Numbered from the stretch's first letter, positions 17,521 to 26,690 are shown. The stretch is DNA of 62,220 bases from Pseudomonadota bacterium (GCA_010031735.1 RGZB01000006.1:1-62220); one strand, 5' to 3'. Notes: generated by a model from the sequence alone, not told the origin. Numbers and translations: made by a program.

Positions 17521-18019
17521 ATTTATATTTCTTCTTGATGGCTTCGGCCACGTTCTTCGGCACCAGTTCCGTTACATCCCCACCCAGACGCGCGATTTCT
17601 TTTACAAAGCGCGAAGAGATGAAATGCGTTTGTTCTGATGCAGGCAGGAAGATCGTCTGTATATCGCTATTGAGCTTCGCGTTCATGTGCGCCATCTGGA
17701 ACTCATATTCAAAGTCCGAAATGGCACGAAGGCCGCGGATCAGCACTTTTGCTTTATGTTTGCGTGCGAAATCCACGAGCAGACCACTGAACTTCTGCAC
17801 CTCGATACGTTTGTGATCGGTTTTTGCGAACACGCGCGCCGCCTCATCGATCAGGCTTGCCCGCTCCTTCAAGGTGAAGATCGGCGTCTTCGGCGAATCT
17901 TCCGCGACCGCGATAATGAGCTTGTCAGCAACACCGAGCGCGCGCTTGATGATATCGACATGCCCATTGGTGACAGGATCGAACGTACCCGGATAGATCG
18001 CGATGCGGGAGACGGTCAA
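17519..18019 (-). CDS. coaD: Phosphopantetheine adenylyltransferase
   Basis: The protein has 166 residues. It transfers AMP from ATP to 4'-phosphopantetheine in coenzyme A synthesis. The nucleotidyltransferase motif YPGTFDPVTNGHVDII carries the TxGH-type site, with RGLRAISDFEYEFQMAHMNA and the C-terminal SSRFVKEIA. The start is a TTG whose ribosome-binding site (GGAG) overlaps the gyrA stop codon, 3 bases upstream. The two genes are thus translationally linked, a gene order common in alphaproteobacteria. Confidence 0.96.
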   Translation of the reverse strand: MTVSRIAIYPGTFDPVTNGHVDIIKRALGVADKLIIAVAEDSPKTPIFTLKERASLIDEAARVFAKTDHKRIEVQKFSGLLVDFARKHKAKVLIRGLRAISDFEYEFQMAHMNAKLNSDIQTIFLPASEQTHFISSRFVKEIARLGGDVTELVPKNVAEAIKKKYK

Positions 18020-18022
18020 ATC

Positions 18023-20830
18023 CTACTCCTCTGCATCGTTGCCGGTATCGGCATCCGCGGACGCCTCTTCGATCGCATCGAGATTGTCGTTATCCGCAAC
18101 CTCGATACCATTCACGATATTGCCTTCCGCATCGATCGTTTTTGAGTTTTCACCTTCTTCGATCTTCGCAGCCGAAACGACCACTTCGCCATCGCCGATC
18201 TTGAAGATGGTCACACCCTGCGTATTACGCGCAGCAATGCGAATGTCAGAGACTGGGCAGCGGATCAGCTGGCCACGGTTGGTGATCAGCATGATCTGGT
18301 CACCCGACTTCACCGGGAAGCTCGCAACGACCTTACCGTTACGTTCCGAGGTCACGATGTTCGTGATCCCCTTACCACCACGGTTGGTCACGCGATACTC
18401 ATACGCCGAGCTACGCTTACCATAACCGTTCTCGGTAATTGTAAGTACGAGTTCCTCTGCACGTGCGAGTCCTTCGATGCGATCATGCGAGAGCGTACTT
18501 TCTACACCCTCTAAGAGTGCTTTGATATCTGCGCCCGGAGCCGAGCGGTAGATATCACGGCGGTTCTTCGACGGCACCTTGAGATACGCCTCTTTGGTTT
18601 CCTGGTCGATCTCCGAGCTATTCAGGATCGTCATGGAAATCACACGGTCTTTATCCGCCAGACGCACGCCACGGACACCCGTGGAGTCGCGGCTCTTGAA
18701 CACACGGACCGATTTCACAGGGCAGCGCACTGCCTGGCCCTCTTTCGTCGCAAGCAGGATGTGCTGGTCTTCGGAGCATATTTGCACGCCAACGAGCTTC
18801 TCATCGCCTTCCAGTTTCATCGCGATCTTACCGTTCGCTCGCACGCTCTCGAAATCCGAGAGTTTGTTGCGGCGGATGTTGCCATGGCTGGTAGAGAACA
18901 TGATGTTCAGGTTTTTCCACGCCGATTCATCTTCCGGCAGTGCAAGCACCTGGTTGATAACCTCACCTTCACCGAGCGGGAACACGTTCATCAGCGAACG
19001 GCCCTTCGATTGCGGTGAACCGAGCGGCAATTTATAGACCTTAAGCTTGTAGGCGATACCTTTGGTCGAGAAGAACAACATCGGCGTATGGGTGTTCGCC
19101 ACGAACACATCCGTCGTTACATCCTCTTCGCGCACGTCCATACCCGAGCGGCCTTTGCCGCCACGTTTCTGTGCACGGAAGGTGGAGAGCGGCAGGCGTT
19201 TAATGTAACCGCCCATCGTCACTGTCACCACCATGTCTTCTTTCTGGATGAGCGATTCGATATCGTCTTCGAATTCACCGTCCGCGATCACGGTTTTGCG
19301 CGGCGTTGCGAATTCCTCTTTGATCTTGAGCAGCTCGCTTTTGAGTATAGCCATCAGGCGAACGTTGGAGCCAAGGATGCCGAGATAGTCTTTGATTTCG
19401 ACAGCAAGACCGTTCATTTCCTCGTCGATCTTGTTCATCTCCAGGCCGGTCAGGCGGGAGAGTTTCATCTCGAGGATGGCACGCGCCTGCACATCGGTCA
19501 GTTTACATTTCTTGCCGACGATCACGTTACCGCCGTCTTCAACGAGATCGATCAGCGGCGCGATCTGGTCCGCTTTCCAATCCATGGTCAGCAGTTTTTC
19601 GCGGGCATCGTTCGGATCCGCTGCACCGCGGATGACTTTGATCACCTCGTCGATGTTCGCCACCGCGATCGCAAGACCGATCAAGACGTGTGCACGGTCG
19701 CGTGATTTATTGAGCAGGTGGTTCGTGCGGCGCGTGATGACTTCCTGACGGAAATCGATGAACGCATCGAGCACTTCTTTGATATTCATCAGTTTTGGCT
19801 GACCGCGATTCAAAGCCAGCATGTTCACACCGAAACTGCTTTGCAGCGGCGTGAATTTATAGAGCTGGTTCAGCACCACATCGCCCACCGCGTCTTTCTT
19901 CAGTTCGACGACCACACGGACACCCGACTTATCGGATTCATCGCGCAGATCAGAGATACCTTCGATTTTCTTCTCGCGTACGAGTTCGGCCATCCGCTCG
20001 ATCATACGCGCCTTGTTCACTTGGTATGGAATCTCGGTGATCACGATCGCTTCTCGACCGGCACGGATCTCCTGGATCTCGGCTTTACCGCGGATCACGA
20101 CACTGCCACGACCCGTGTGGAGCGCGGAGTAACAACCGGTGCGACCCAGGATCATACCACCGGTCGGGAAATCCGGCCCCGGCAGCACGTTCACGATCTC
20201 GTCGATGGTGGTTTCCGGATTGTCGATGAGCAGGCAGCACGCATCGATCACTTCACCTAAGTTATGCGTCGGGATGTTCGTTGCCATACCGACGGCGATA
20301 CCGCCGGCACCATTCACCAGCAGGTTCGGGAATTCCGCCGGAAGCACGATCGGCTCTTTCTCTGAACCGTCGTAGTTCGGCTGCCAATCCACCGTGTCTT
20401 TATCGATGTCATTTAAGATCGCGTGTGCGGCTTTGGAGAGGCGCGATTCCGTGTAACGCATCGCTGCCGGAGAGTCGCCGTCCATGGAGCCGAAGTTACC
20501 CTGGCCATCCACGAGGGTTACGCGGAGCGAGAAATCCTGCGCCATACGCACGAGAGAGTCATAGATCGCGGAGTCGCCATGCGGATGGTATTTACCCATC
20601 ACTTCACCGACGATACGTGCCGACTTACGGTACGGCTTATTGAAATCGCAACCCGATTCACCCATCGCGTAAAGGATACGGCGGTGCACCGGTTTCAAGC
20701 CATCGCGCACATCGGGGATAGCGCGACTCACGATCACGCTCATCGCGTAATCGAGATAGGATTTGCGCATCTCATCTTCGATCGGGATCTGTACTTGTTC
20801 GAACGGGCGTTTTTCTGCGGTATTGGTCAC
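18023..20830 (-). CDS. gyrA: DNA gyrase subunit A
   Basis: About 935 residues from a GTG at 20830, which has GGAG nine bases upstream; a TTG at 20845 would add five residues and consume that site. The conserved N-terminus [20 protein letters not shown] and [13 protein letters not shown], the active-site Tyr region (AAMRYTE) and the quinolone-resistance region [20 protein letters not shown] are present. In that region the equivalents of Ser83/Asp87 read S-A-I-Y-D, the sensitive form. The C-terminal beta-pinwheel with the GyrA box (QKRGGKG) is complete, and an acidic tail ends the protein. It introduces negative supercoils together with GyrB. Confidence 0.97.
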   Translation of the reverse strand: MTNTAEKRPFEQVQIPIEDEMRKSYLDYAMSVIVSRAIPDVRDGLKPVHRRILYAMGESGCDFNKPYRKSARIVGEVMGKYHPHGDSAIYDSLVRMAQDFSLRVTLVDGQGNFGSMDGDSPAAMRYTESRLSKAAHAILNDIDKDTVDWQPNYDGSEKEPIVLPAEFPNLLVNGAGGIAVGMATNIPTHNLGEVIDACCLLIDNPETTIDEIVNVLPGPDFPTGGMILGRTGCYSALHTGRGSVVIRGKAEIQEIRAGREAIVITEIPYQVNKARMIERMAELVREKKIEGISDLRDESDKSGVRVVVELKKDAVGDVVLNQLYKFTPLQSSFGVNMLALNRGQPKLMNIKEVLDAFIDFRQEVITRRTNHLLNKSRDRAHVLIGLAIAVANIDEVIKVIRGAADPNDAREKLLTMDWKADQIAPLIDLVEDGGNVIVGKKCKLTDVQARAILEMKLSRLTGLEMNKIDEEMNGLAVEIKDYLGILGSNVRLMAILKSELLKIKEEFATPRKTVIADGEFEDDIESLIQKEDMVVTVTMGGYIKRLPLSTFRAQKRGGKGRSGMDVREEDVTTDVFVANTHTPMLFFSTKGIAYKLKVYKLPLGSPQSKGRSLMNVFPLGEGEVINQVLALPEDESAWKNLNIMFSTSHGNIRRNKLSDFESVRANGKIAMKLEGDEKLVGVQICSEDQHILLATKEGQAVRCPVKSVRVFKSRDSTGVRGVRLADKDRVISMTILNSSEIDQETKEAYLKVPSKNRRDIYRSAPGADIKALLEGVESTLSHDRIEGLARAEELVLTITENGYGKRSSAYEYRVTNRGGKGITNIVTSERNGKVVASFPVKSGDQIMLITNRGQLIRCPVSDIRIAARNTQGVTIFKIGDGEVVVSAAKIEEGENSKTIDAEGNIVNGIEVADNDNLDAIEEASADADTGNDAEE

Positions 20831-21032
20831 GTGGTATGGCTCCAAAAGTGGTCGCTAAAATACTCTTGAAAAAGTTATAAAGCACCAACACTAAAACGCA
20901 ACAACAATCACGCACAATATCTGGTATTTTTACACCGCGCGGCCATATAAAATATTAACCTTTTATCAGTAGGTTGCACATTAATCTTTTTTCAACAATA
21001 GTACGATACAATCTACCTATTGAGAGATTTCT

Positions 21033-21587
21033 ATGGATCAACGCGAACTTATCATGGATGGCATCCGTTTTCTTCCCCATGCGGAGGCAGATCCCGCGCT
21101 TTACACGGTTGTGATCGTCGATCTAGGACTGCTTGATCATGCATGGCGAAACGATCAATCCGCAGTGTTACGTTACGTCGCTTCGAACGAACAGCTACGT
21201 TATCTCGCCGATCAGGTACTCGACCCAATCGCTCGCTCAGGCGCATTAAAATCGCTTCTCAAAAAATCGCATTACGAACGAAAGCTCGAGGAGCCGAATC
21301 CCGTGATTATCATGCCCCTGCTCTCTACGGGTGGACTTACCGACGATATGCAGCTTTTCGCAAACGGTGTCGTTGATTTTGCTGATGGCAGACACCGCAC
21401 CGCAGCACTCATTGAAAAAGGCTACAGACGCATGCCTGTACATGTCTATAGCACCTTAGCGCAATCGATTATCGATCGGTGTGGCGAGCGGGAGCATTAC
21501 CAAGATGCATTAACCGCCACTGCTAAAGCAGGTGAAAGCTTAGCAGCAGTTTCGCAGGCTAACGCTGTAAGTAAAGCCAAAGAATAA
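21033..21587 (+). CDS. Hypothetical protein with a ParB/Srx-like DGRHRT motif
   Basis: The protein has 184 residues, soluble, with ATG behind GAGAGA. The central segment VVDFADGRHRTAALIEKGYR and RMPVHVY matches the 'D/N-G-x-H-R-x-A-A ... G...(I/V)PV' core of ParB/sulfiredoxin-fold nucleotide-binding domains, preceded by a helical N-terminus. No helix-turn-helix is evident, so it is not a typical chromosome-partition ParB. It stands alone, divergent from gyrA, and its stop codon is immediately adjacent to the convergent mgtE stop. Function is unknown; a CTP- or ATP-binding role is conjecture. Confidence 0.55.
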   Translation: MDQRELIMDGIRFLPHAEADPALYTVVIVDLGLLDHAWRNDQSAVLRYVASNEQLRYLADQVLDPIARSGALKSLLKKSHYERKLEEPNPVIIMPLLSTGGLTDDMQLFANGVVDFADGRHRTAALIEKGYRRMPVHVYSTLAQSIIDRCGEREHYQDALTATAKAGESLAAVSQANAVSKAKE

Positions 21588-22985
21588 TCAGGGGATCAGG
21601 AACGCCACCGAGAGTCCGAGCAAGGTCAGGAATGCCGTCACATCCGTAAGTGTCGTAAGGAATACGCTCGAGGTCACGGCCGGGTCCGTGCCCATGCGGT
21701 GCAGTATCATCGGGATCATCGCGCCCGCCAAACCACCGATCGAGAGCGTGATTGCCATCGTGGCGGCAAAAACGGCACTCATCGCCATGTTGCCATATAT
21801 ATAATAACTGCCAACGCCCACCACCAACGCGAGTGCAAGGCCGCTCAAGAAGCACGAAAGCACTTCACGCATGATATTACGGACCGCGTTCGTATCCGTC
21901 AGTTCCTTCGTCGCGAGCGCACGCACGGTCACCGTCATCGCCTGCGTACCGGCAACGCCACCCATGTTCGCCACGATCGGCATCAGTACCGCGAGCGTCA
22001 CGATCTGGGAAATTACACTCGTAAACTGACTGATGACGATGGCATCCGCCATGGTTGTGATCAGGTTCATGCACAGCCACGGCAAGCGGTGGCGCGTGGT
22101 CATCAGGAAGCTTTTGTATAAGTCGTTCCCGGAGACACCACCAAGGCGCATCATGTCTTCTTCTGCTTCTTCTTCGATCACGTGCACGATGTCATCGACC
22201 GAGATGGTACCGACGATCTGGCCGGATTCATCGACCACCGGTGCTGCCGCGAGTCCGTATTTCTGGAACATGTAGCTGACTTCTTCCTGGTCCATGAAGG
22301 CCGGGATCGCTCGCACGTCCGAATCCATGATGTCTTTGATCGGCACTTCGCGTTTGCTGCGGATCACGCGGCTCACCATGATGCTGGCGACCGGGACATT
22401 CTTTTTATCCACGACGAATATCTGGTAGAAATCGTCCGGCAATTCTTGTTTCTCGCGCAGATGGTCGATCGTCTGGCCCACATTCCAGTCCTGCGGGATG
22501 GCCACGAACTCGGTGTTCATCAAGCGGCCAGCGGCATCCTCGGAATAAGTGAGGCCTTCCTGCAGCATCGCACGTTGCTCGGTATCCGGCAGTGCCTCTA
22601 GGATTTCCTTCTGCTCTTCGTGGTCGAGATGTTCAATCACTTCGATCGCTTCATCCGATTCCAGCTCTGCTACGGCTTTTGCACTATCCTGTGTGCCGAG
22701 GAGATCCATGATCTCCTCCCTCACCTCCGGCTCGAGTTCGACGAGCACTTCCGGCGAGAAGGTATCGCGGATGATACCGATCAGTATCTCGCGTTCTTCC
22801 TTACTGATTTGGTTGATGAGGTCTGCGATATCCGCCGGGTGAAGATCCGTGATAAGGCCGCGCGTGCGGTTACTGTCGCCTTCTTTCAAAGCGTCACGGA
22901 CGAAATGCACGAGATCAGGATTCAGGCCGTAGTTCACCTCTAGCGTGTCCGGTGTGCGCTTCGCGGTTTCGTTTTCTTTCGGCAT
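21588..22985 (-). CDS. mgtE: Magnesium transporter MgtE
   Basis: About 465 residues from the ATG at 22985; an upstream in-frame TTG at 23060 is less likely. The order is an MgtE N domain (LHPADIADLINQISKEEREI ...), two CBS domains (DDFYQIFVVDKKNVPVASIM; YGLAAAPVVDESGQIVGTIS) and five C-terminal membrane helices with PIVANMGGVAGTQAMT, the conserved pore signature. MgtE forms a dimeric inner-membrane Mg2+ channel gated by Mg2+ binding to the cytoplasmic domains. The gene is single and convergent with the preceding gene. Confidence 0.95.
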   Translation of the reverse strand: MPKENETAKRTPDTLEVNYGLNPDLVHFVRDALKEGDSNRTRGLITDLHPADIADLINQISKEEREILIGIIRDTFSPEVLVELEPEVREEIMDLLGTQDSAKAVAELESDEAIEVIEHLDHEEQKEILEALPDTEQRAMLQEGLTYSEDAAGRLMNTEFVAIPQDWNVGQTIDHLREKQELPDDFYQIFVVDKKNVPVASIMVSRVIRSKREVPIKDIMDSDVRAIPAFMDQEEVSYMFQKYGLAAAPVVDESGQIVGTISVDDIVHVIEEEAEEDMMRLGGVSGNDLYKSFLMTTRHRLPWLCMNLITTMADAIVISQFTSVISQIVTLAVLMPIVANMGGVAGTQAMTVTVRALATKELTDTNAVRNIMREVLSCFLSGLALALVVGVGSYYIYGNMAMSAVFAATMAITLSIGGLAGAMIPMILHRMGTDPAVTSSVFLTTLTDVTAFLTLLGLSVAFLIP

Positions 22986-23067
22986 CACACGGCTCTTGCT
23001 TGGACGCGAGGTTGCAATAGATGTTCGAGGCTTCTTAGTTAAGTTTAAAATGAATGTCAAAATAAAA

Positions 23068-23091
23068 CAGGACGGTTAGAGAACCGTCCTG
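23068..23091 (-). terminator. Rho-independent terminator (minus strand)
   Basis: A perfect 10-bp stem (CAGGACGGTT / AACCGTCCTG) around AGAG is followed on the minus strand by TTTTATTTT. It ends the transcript of the exported-protein genes to its right. Confidence 0.88.
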
Positions 23092-23133
23092 CTTATTAGA
23101 TAGAAGATGCGATAAATTTACTGTGTGATTCAG

Positions 23134-23595
23134 CTACTCGTTGCCCGTGGTCGGATTGGGTTCCGTCGCCGCCGGTGCTTTGAGGCCTTTCAGCTCTGCT
23201 TTCTTTGCTTTGATCGCAGCTTTACGTTGCTGACGCTCACTCTTCTTCGCGTCATGCCCCGCTTTCACTTCATTCTTCAGTGCATCATGCTCAGCCTTCT
23301 GTTCGCTTTTAAGATTTTTGCGAGCAGCCTGGTTCTTCTCTTTCAATGCTTGGCGTTCCAAACGCTGCTTTTGCTTAAGCTCTTTCACTTTGTCGTCGGT
23401 GTTTTCATCACCAGCGGCAGGTGCAAGCGCACCGATAGTGCTATTGCCTTGTGCATCGGATTCAGAGACGTCTTTGTTGACACGTTCTTTCTGGATTTCT
23501 TCGAGCGATTTTTGCGGCTCTGCTTGAACAGCAGAAGCGGCAAGGCCGAGTGTCAGTACAGAAAGGGATAGTAAAGCAGTGCTAGCTAACTTCAT
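23134..23595 (-). CDS. Small exported charged protein with LAPAAG motif
   Basis: About 153 residues from the ATG at 23595. A signal peptide (MKLASTALLSLSVLTLGLAA, ending ASAVQA) precedes a mature part that is extremely rich in Lys, Glu and Ala. The region ~70-135 reads as a long coiled coil (KELKQKQRLERQALKEKNQA ...). A short motif, IGALAPAAGDEN, lies near residue 55 and recurs in the neighbouring exported protein. No family is recognised. A periplasmic structural or binding role is possible. The terminator downstream is clear. Confidence 0.65.
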   Translation of the reverse strand: MKLASTALLSLSVLTLGLAASAVQAEPQKSLEEIQKERVNKDVSESDAQGNSTIGALAPAAGDENTDDKVKELKQKQRLERQALKEKNQAARKNLKSEQKAEHDALKNEVKAGHDAKKSERQQRKAAIKAKKAELKGLKAPAATEPNPTTGNE

Positions 23596-23620
23596 AGAGT
23601 GCTCCAATAATGGGGAGTGA

Positions 23621-23944
23621 TTAGTAGGTTTTGAATTGCGATTTTGCACGGGTCGCAGGCGCATTATCCTGCTCATTCCCACCCGCAGCCGGAGCAAGAT
23701 TGCCAAGGTCTTCGCCATTTTTGCCTGCTACTTCTTGTTTCGCTTCTTTGTCTGCTTTCTTGGAAGCAACGTCTTTAGACGGTTTCGCGGTTGCTTTGTT
23801 AGAAGCCTGCGCCTGCTCGCCTGCCGCTTCACGGATTTGTTTTGCGAATTCTTCACCACGCGGGATCGCATGGGCAGTGCCAGCGAATGCGAAGGCTGCA
23901 ACGCCTGCCACTAAGGCAGCAAATTTAACGGAATGTTTAAACAT
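23621..23944 (-). CDS. Small exported protein with LAPAAG motif
   Basis: The protein has 107 residues. The signal peptide MFKHSVKFAALVAGVAAFAF ends AGTAHA. The mature part is short and Ala/Lys/Glu-rich, with GNLAPAAGGNEQDN near the C-terminus. That motif parallels IGALAPAAGDENTDD in the adjacent gene 25 bases downstream. The two genes form a likely operon of paralogous or co-functional periplasmic proteins. No family is recognised. Confidence 0.65.
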   Translation of the reverse strand: MFKHSVKFAALVAGVAAFAFAGTAHAIPRGEEFAKQIREAAGEQAQASNKATAKPSKDVASKKADKEAKQEVAGKNGEDLGNLAPAAGGNEQDNAPATRAKSQFKTY

Positions 23945-24093
23945 GATAAAACTCCCCCATAGGATGTATGTGTTAAAAGCGCAACATATATATCGGGTTT
24001 TGCCAAAATTGTAAATGAATCAATTTACTACCACAAATAGATAACTGTACTGTGCAGTCAACACAATAGCTTGAACCGTTCTTGGAGGAACCT

Positions 24094-24813
24094 ATGAATA
24101 AAAAGCTCGCTCTGGTTGTATTATCTGCAACTGCACTCTACTCTCCCCACGCGCACGCAGAGAATTATCTGAAGCTTCCGGGCACGTTTGATTCCTATAT
24201 GACCCTGGTGTCGGATTACTCTTTCCGCGGCATCAGCCAGTCGGGTGAGAACCCGGCGATCCAAGGCAGCCTGACCTGGACGCATGACTCCGGCGCGTAT
24301 CTCGGCTTCTGGGCATCGTCCGTCGATTTTGGTGATGCGAGCACGGAACTCGATCTCTACGCCGGCTACTCCAAAGAATTCGTGAAACATGCAACCGTGG
24401 ATATCGGGCTGCTCTATTACGCATACCCGGGCGCTGAAGACAGCAACAACTACAATTACTGGGAAGCATACGGCTCGCTCGCGTACGATTTCGATGTCGC
24501 GAAAGTGAAAGCCGCGGTGAACTACTCTCCGGATTTCGCGCTGGATAGTGGTGATGCGACCTATATCTCCGCAACGGTCGAAGTGCCGCTGCCGTATAAC
24601 TTCGGTTTCTCTGCGCGTATTGGTCGCCAGTATGTCCAGGATAACGCAGCGTTCGCGCTGCCGGATTACACCGATTGGGAAATCGCTATCAACTATCAGG
24701 TCATGAAAGACCTGAAGCTGAACCTCTCCTATGTCGATACAGACCTCGATAAAACGGAATGCCCGGATGGTTGCGATGCGAAGCTGATCGCAGGTGTTTC
24801 GGCAAGTTTCTAA
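24094..24813 (+). CDS. TorF family putative outer-membrane porin
   Basis: About 239 residues. The ATG at 24094 was chosen for its GGAGGA site 5 bases upstream. After a signal peptide ending PHAHA come ~10-12 amphipathic beta strands, beginning FDSYMTLVSDYSFRGISQSG. That opening is the signature of TorF/Gcw_chp proteins (PF09694), as are the repeated NY..Y and the terminal aromatic residue Phe. Two Cys in CPDGCDAK near the end may form a disulfide. The gene is monocistronic with a strong terminator. The substrate is unknown. Confidence 0.88.
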   Translation: MNKKLALVVLSATALYSPHAHAENYLKLPGTFDSYMTLVSDYSFRGISQSGENPAIQGSLTWTHDSGAYLGFWASSVDFGDASTELDLYAGYSKEFVKHATVDIGLLYYAYPGAEDSNNYNYWEAYGSLAYDFDVAKVKAAVNYSPDFALDSGDATYISATVEVPLPYNFGFSARIGRQYVQDNAAFALPDYTDWEIAINYQVMKDLKLNLSYVDTDLDKTECPDGCDAKLIAGVSASF

Positions 24814-24830
24814 TGATCCCCTGAAAATAA

Positions 24831-24863
24831 AAAACAGCCCTCGGTGACGGGGGCTGTTTTTTT
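24831..24863 (+). terminator. Rho-independent terminator after the TorF gene
   Basis: The stem AACAGCCC / GGGCTGTT with a short GC-rich loop is followed by seven Ts, 18 bases after the stop. Confidence 0.92.
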
Positions 24864-24878
24864 ATGTCTCAATACTCA

Positions 24879-24963
24879 TGGTGCGGCCGAGAAGACTCGA
24901 ACTTCCACGCCTCGCGGCGCTACCACCTCAAGGTAGTGCGTCTACCAATTCCGCCACGGCCGC
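24879..24963 (-). tRNA. tRNA-Leu (GAG)
   Basis: On the minus strand this is an 85-base class II tRNA. The acceptor is GCGGCCG / CGGCCGC with encoded CCA, and the D-arm is TGGCGGAATTGGTAGACGC. The anticodon stem-loop is CTACC-TTGAGGT-GGTAG with anticodon GAG. There is a variable arm, and the T-arm contains AGTTCGAGTCT. Confidence 0.96.
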
Positions 24964-25039
24964 ATAAAGAAGTAGTATTGAAAGAGACAGTGAGATACTA
25001 ATATTCGCGCTGATAATCAAGTGATTTATAGTGTCTCTC

Positions 25040-25678
25040 ATGTCTTTTCTTAAAACCGAATGGAAACAGGAAACCGCACCCGTGGATTACCCCACGGCGC
25101 TCGAAGCCATGGAAGCACGTGTCGCCGCCATCCGGAATGCCGGCGCTTCCGATCTCGTATGGCTGCTCGAGCACCCGCCGCTTTATACCGCGGGCACTTC
25201 TTCGAACGAAAGCGAACTCTTGGATGCCACGCGTTTCCCGGTCTATCAGGCAGGGCGCGGCGGCAAGCATACGTATCATGGACCGGGGCAGCGTATCGCC
25301 TATACCATCCTCGACCTGCAGAAACGTTATCCCGAACCCGATCTCAAGAAATTCGTTTTCGATCTCGAGCAATGGGTGATCGAAACCTTGAAGTCCTTCG
25401 GCGTGAAAGGTGAACGTCGCGAAGGTCGTGTCGGCATCTGGGTCGTGAGCGGTAAGAAAGAAGAGAAGATCGCCGCGATCGGCATCCGCGTGCGCAAGTG
25501 GGTCAGCTTCCACGGCATCTCGCTCAACGTGAATCCGGATATGTCGCATTTCAGCGGCATCGTCCCCTGCGGCATCAGCGAATACGGCGTCACCTCGCTC
25601 GAGAAACTCGGCATCCAGGCCGCCATACCGGAAGTGGATAAGGCTCTCAAGACAGCCTTTATATCGATTTTTAAGTAA
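25040..25678 (+). CDS. lipB: Lipoyl(octanoyl) transferase
   Basis: About 212 residues from the ATG at 25040; a GTG at 25031 would add three. It transfers octanoyl groups from acyl carrier protein to lipoyl domains of 2-oxoacid dehydrogenases. Motifs are [34 protein letters not shown], the catalytic Lys region [20 protein letters not shown] and the catalytic Cys in GIVPCGI. It stands alone between tRNA-Leu and the three-paralog cluster. Confidence 0.96.
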   Translation: MSFLKTEWKQETAPVDYPTALEAMEARVAAIRNAGASDLVWLLEHPPLYTAGTSSNESELLDATRFPVYQAGRGGKHTYHGPGQRIAYTILDLQKRYPEPDLKKFVFDLEQWVIETLKSFGVKGERREGRVGIWVVSGKKEEKIAAIGIRVRKWVSFHGISLNVNPDMSHFSGIVPCGISEYGVTSLEKLGIQAAIPEVDKALKTAFISIFK

Positions 25679-25701
25679 TATTTCTTATATATCAATTGAT
25701 T

Positions 25702-25740
25702 AAAAAAATCACAGCAGCTTCAAGCTGTGATAGAATAAGG
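25702..25740 (+). promoter_or_regulatory. Extended -10 promoter overlapped by a hairpin (unit 1)
   Basis: TGATAGAAT (25728-25736) reads as an extended -10. The bases 25708-25715 (ATCACAGC) pair with 25724-25731 (GCTGTGAT), an 8-bp stem that covers the -10. On the minus strand the stem is followed by seven Ts, so it would also stop antisense transcription. The 46-base leader repeat begins 4 bases after the -10. Confidence 0.45.
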
Positions 25741-25786
25741 CAGTTTTGTCTGTGTTTCGCGAAAGTGAAAGATGGTTCACGTGGTT
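25741..25786 (+). repeat. 46-base leader repeat, copy 1
   Basis: A 46-base sequence identical to 26645-26690. It contains the palindrome TTTCGCGAAA, a GTGAA...TTCAC hairpin and CACGTG. It begins at the expected transcription start of the first paralog and so forms the 5' end of its mRNA. The remaining 159 bases of leader up to the start codon are non-coding, with small hairpins (ATTAC...GTAAT, GAGAA...TTCTC). Confidence 0.9.
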
Positions 25787-25945
25787 CCTGTGTGCAACTC
25801 TGCGCATCACACCACTTTAGCATCCTTGGCTGCACCCTCCGGATTACTACGCGTAATCACGTCCGGAAAAACAGCAAGGTATATATCGTGTTACCGAGAG
25901 AAGCGTTCTCACGGTCACTGTCAACTGTCTCACGGGATCACTGTC

Positions 25946-26500
25946 ATGTGGCAAGATGAGCAAGGGAACGACCACTTCGGTCCTTCCCCAGAAGAGCAGG
26001 CGGCAGAGAAAAAACGTCAACTCGAGAGAGAGAGCGACGCACGCAGCACGGCCGGCAATAATGAGCCGACCAAGTCTTCGGATACGGACAACTCCACGGG
26101 CGGCCCTGGCCCCATCGGCTGGCTGGCCCTTGTCGCGATCGGGATGGTGCTGCTGGGTTTCGGCGGACGGGCGCTGCAGATGAAGCTGTTCCCGCCGGCG
26201 CAACCGAAAGCGCCGGATGTCAACGCCGCACCGGAATACAAGACGGCCGCCGAGATCAAGGCTGGCTGGGTGCTGCTCGACAACCGCATCTACAACCTCC
26301 ACGACAAGAAAGACGTGAAGGTGGAGACGGAGACGAAGAGCGAACTGACGTTCCTGATTCTCGAGACGGACGCAACGATCACCTACCGCGACGAAAGCGG
26401 CAAGGGAAAGTTCCGAATCAACGGGAAGATCGAGAACGAGCGCAAGTTCGGCAAGAAGTACACCAGTGTGGTCTGGTCGCCGGTGGACACGCGGAAGTGA
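25946..26500 (+). CDS. Membrane-anchored paralog 1 (YKTAxEIKxG family)
   Basis: The protein has 184 residues. The ATG sits in the context CTGTCATG shared by all three paralogs. The N-terminal ~45 residues are hydrophilic and cytoplasmic. One transmembrane helix follows (IGWLALVAIGMVLLGFGG), then an ~85-residue domain: YKTAAEIKAGWVLLDNRIYNL ... LTFLI ... DESGKGKFRINGKI ... VVWSPVDTRK. Signatures shared with the next two genes are YKTAxE(I/V)KxG(W/Y)V, GKG(F/Y/K), a (V/I)N pair and a terminal W...(D/N)P/TR. It is not similar to any family I recognise. The domain looks all-beta and probably lies outside the cytoplasmic membrane. Confidence 0.65.
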   Translation: MWQDEQGNDHFGPSPEEQAAEKKRQLERESDARSTAGNNEPTKSSDTDNSTGGPGPIGWLALVAIGMVLLGFGGRALQMKLFPPAQPKAPDVNAAPEYKTAAEIKAGWVLLDNRIYNLHDKKDVKVETETKSELTFLILETDATITYRDESGKGKFRINGKIENERKFGKKYTSVVWSPVDTRK

Positions 26501-26536
26501 TTCTCGCGTGCCACGGTCGGTAACAACGAAAGACGG

Positions 26537-26570
26537 CCCGGCACTCTCCCCCGTAAGGGAGAGTGCCGGG
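26537..26570 (+). terminator. Stem-loop after paralog 1
   Basis: A perfect 14-bp stem CCCGGCACTCTCCC / GGGAGAGTGCCGGG encloses CCGTAA. It is followed by TGCCTTTATATTATAT, not a clean T-run. Its core (CTCTCCC-loop-TAAGGGAGAG) recurs after paralog 3. Confidence 0.7.
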
Positions 26571-26610
26571 TGCCTTTATATTATATAATTATTACAGCCC
26601 TTTAGCGGCG

Positions 26611-26644
26611 TTCAATTCCCCTTAAAATCATGCTATAATAGAGC
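26611..26644 (+). promoter_or_regulatory. Extended -10 promoter of unit 2
   Basis: TATAAT at 26634-26639 with TG at 26631-26632 forms an extended -10. A weak -35 (TTCAAT, 26611-26616) lies 17 bases upstream. The leader repeat starts 5 bases after the -10, as in unit 1. Confidence 0.7.
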
Positions 26645-26690
26645 CAGTTTTGTCTGTGTTTCGCGAAAGTGAAAGATGGTTCACGTGGTT
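26645..26690 (+). repeat. 46-base leader repeat, copy 2
   Basis: Identical over 46 bases to 25741-25786, which lies 904 bases upstream. Flanking sequences differ, so the repeat is a discrete element. It again lies at the predicted mRNA 5' end. The rest of the gap up to 26805 is a non-coding leader, with GAGGG seven bases before the next start codon. Confidence 0.9.

Noticed and set aside
22383-22394. TTATCCAC as a DnaA box
   Set aside because: A single copy inside the mgtE coding sequence with no cluster of boxes or AT-rich unwinding element; no replication origin is seen in the window.
25741-25786. CACGTG in the 46-base repeats as further parS sites
   Set aside because: The arms (TGGTT / GTTCC) do not match TGTTN / NAACA; only the central hexamer agrees, so these are not parS.
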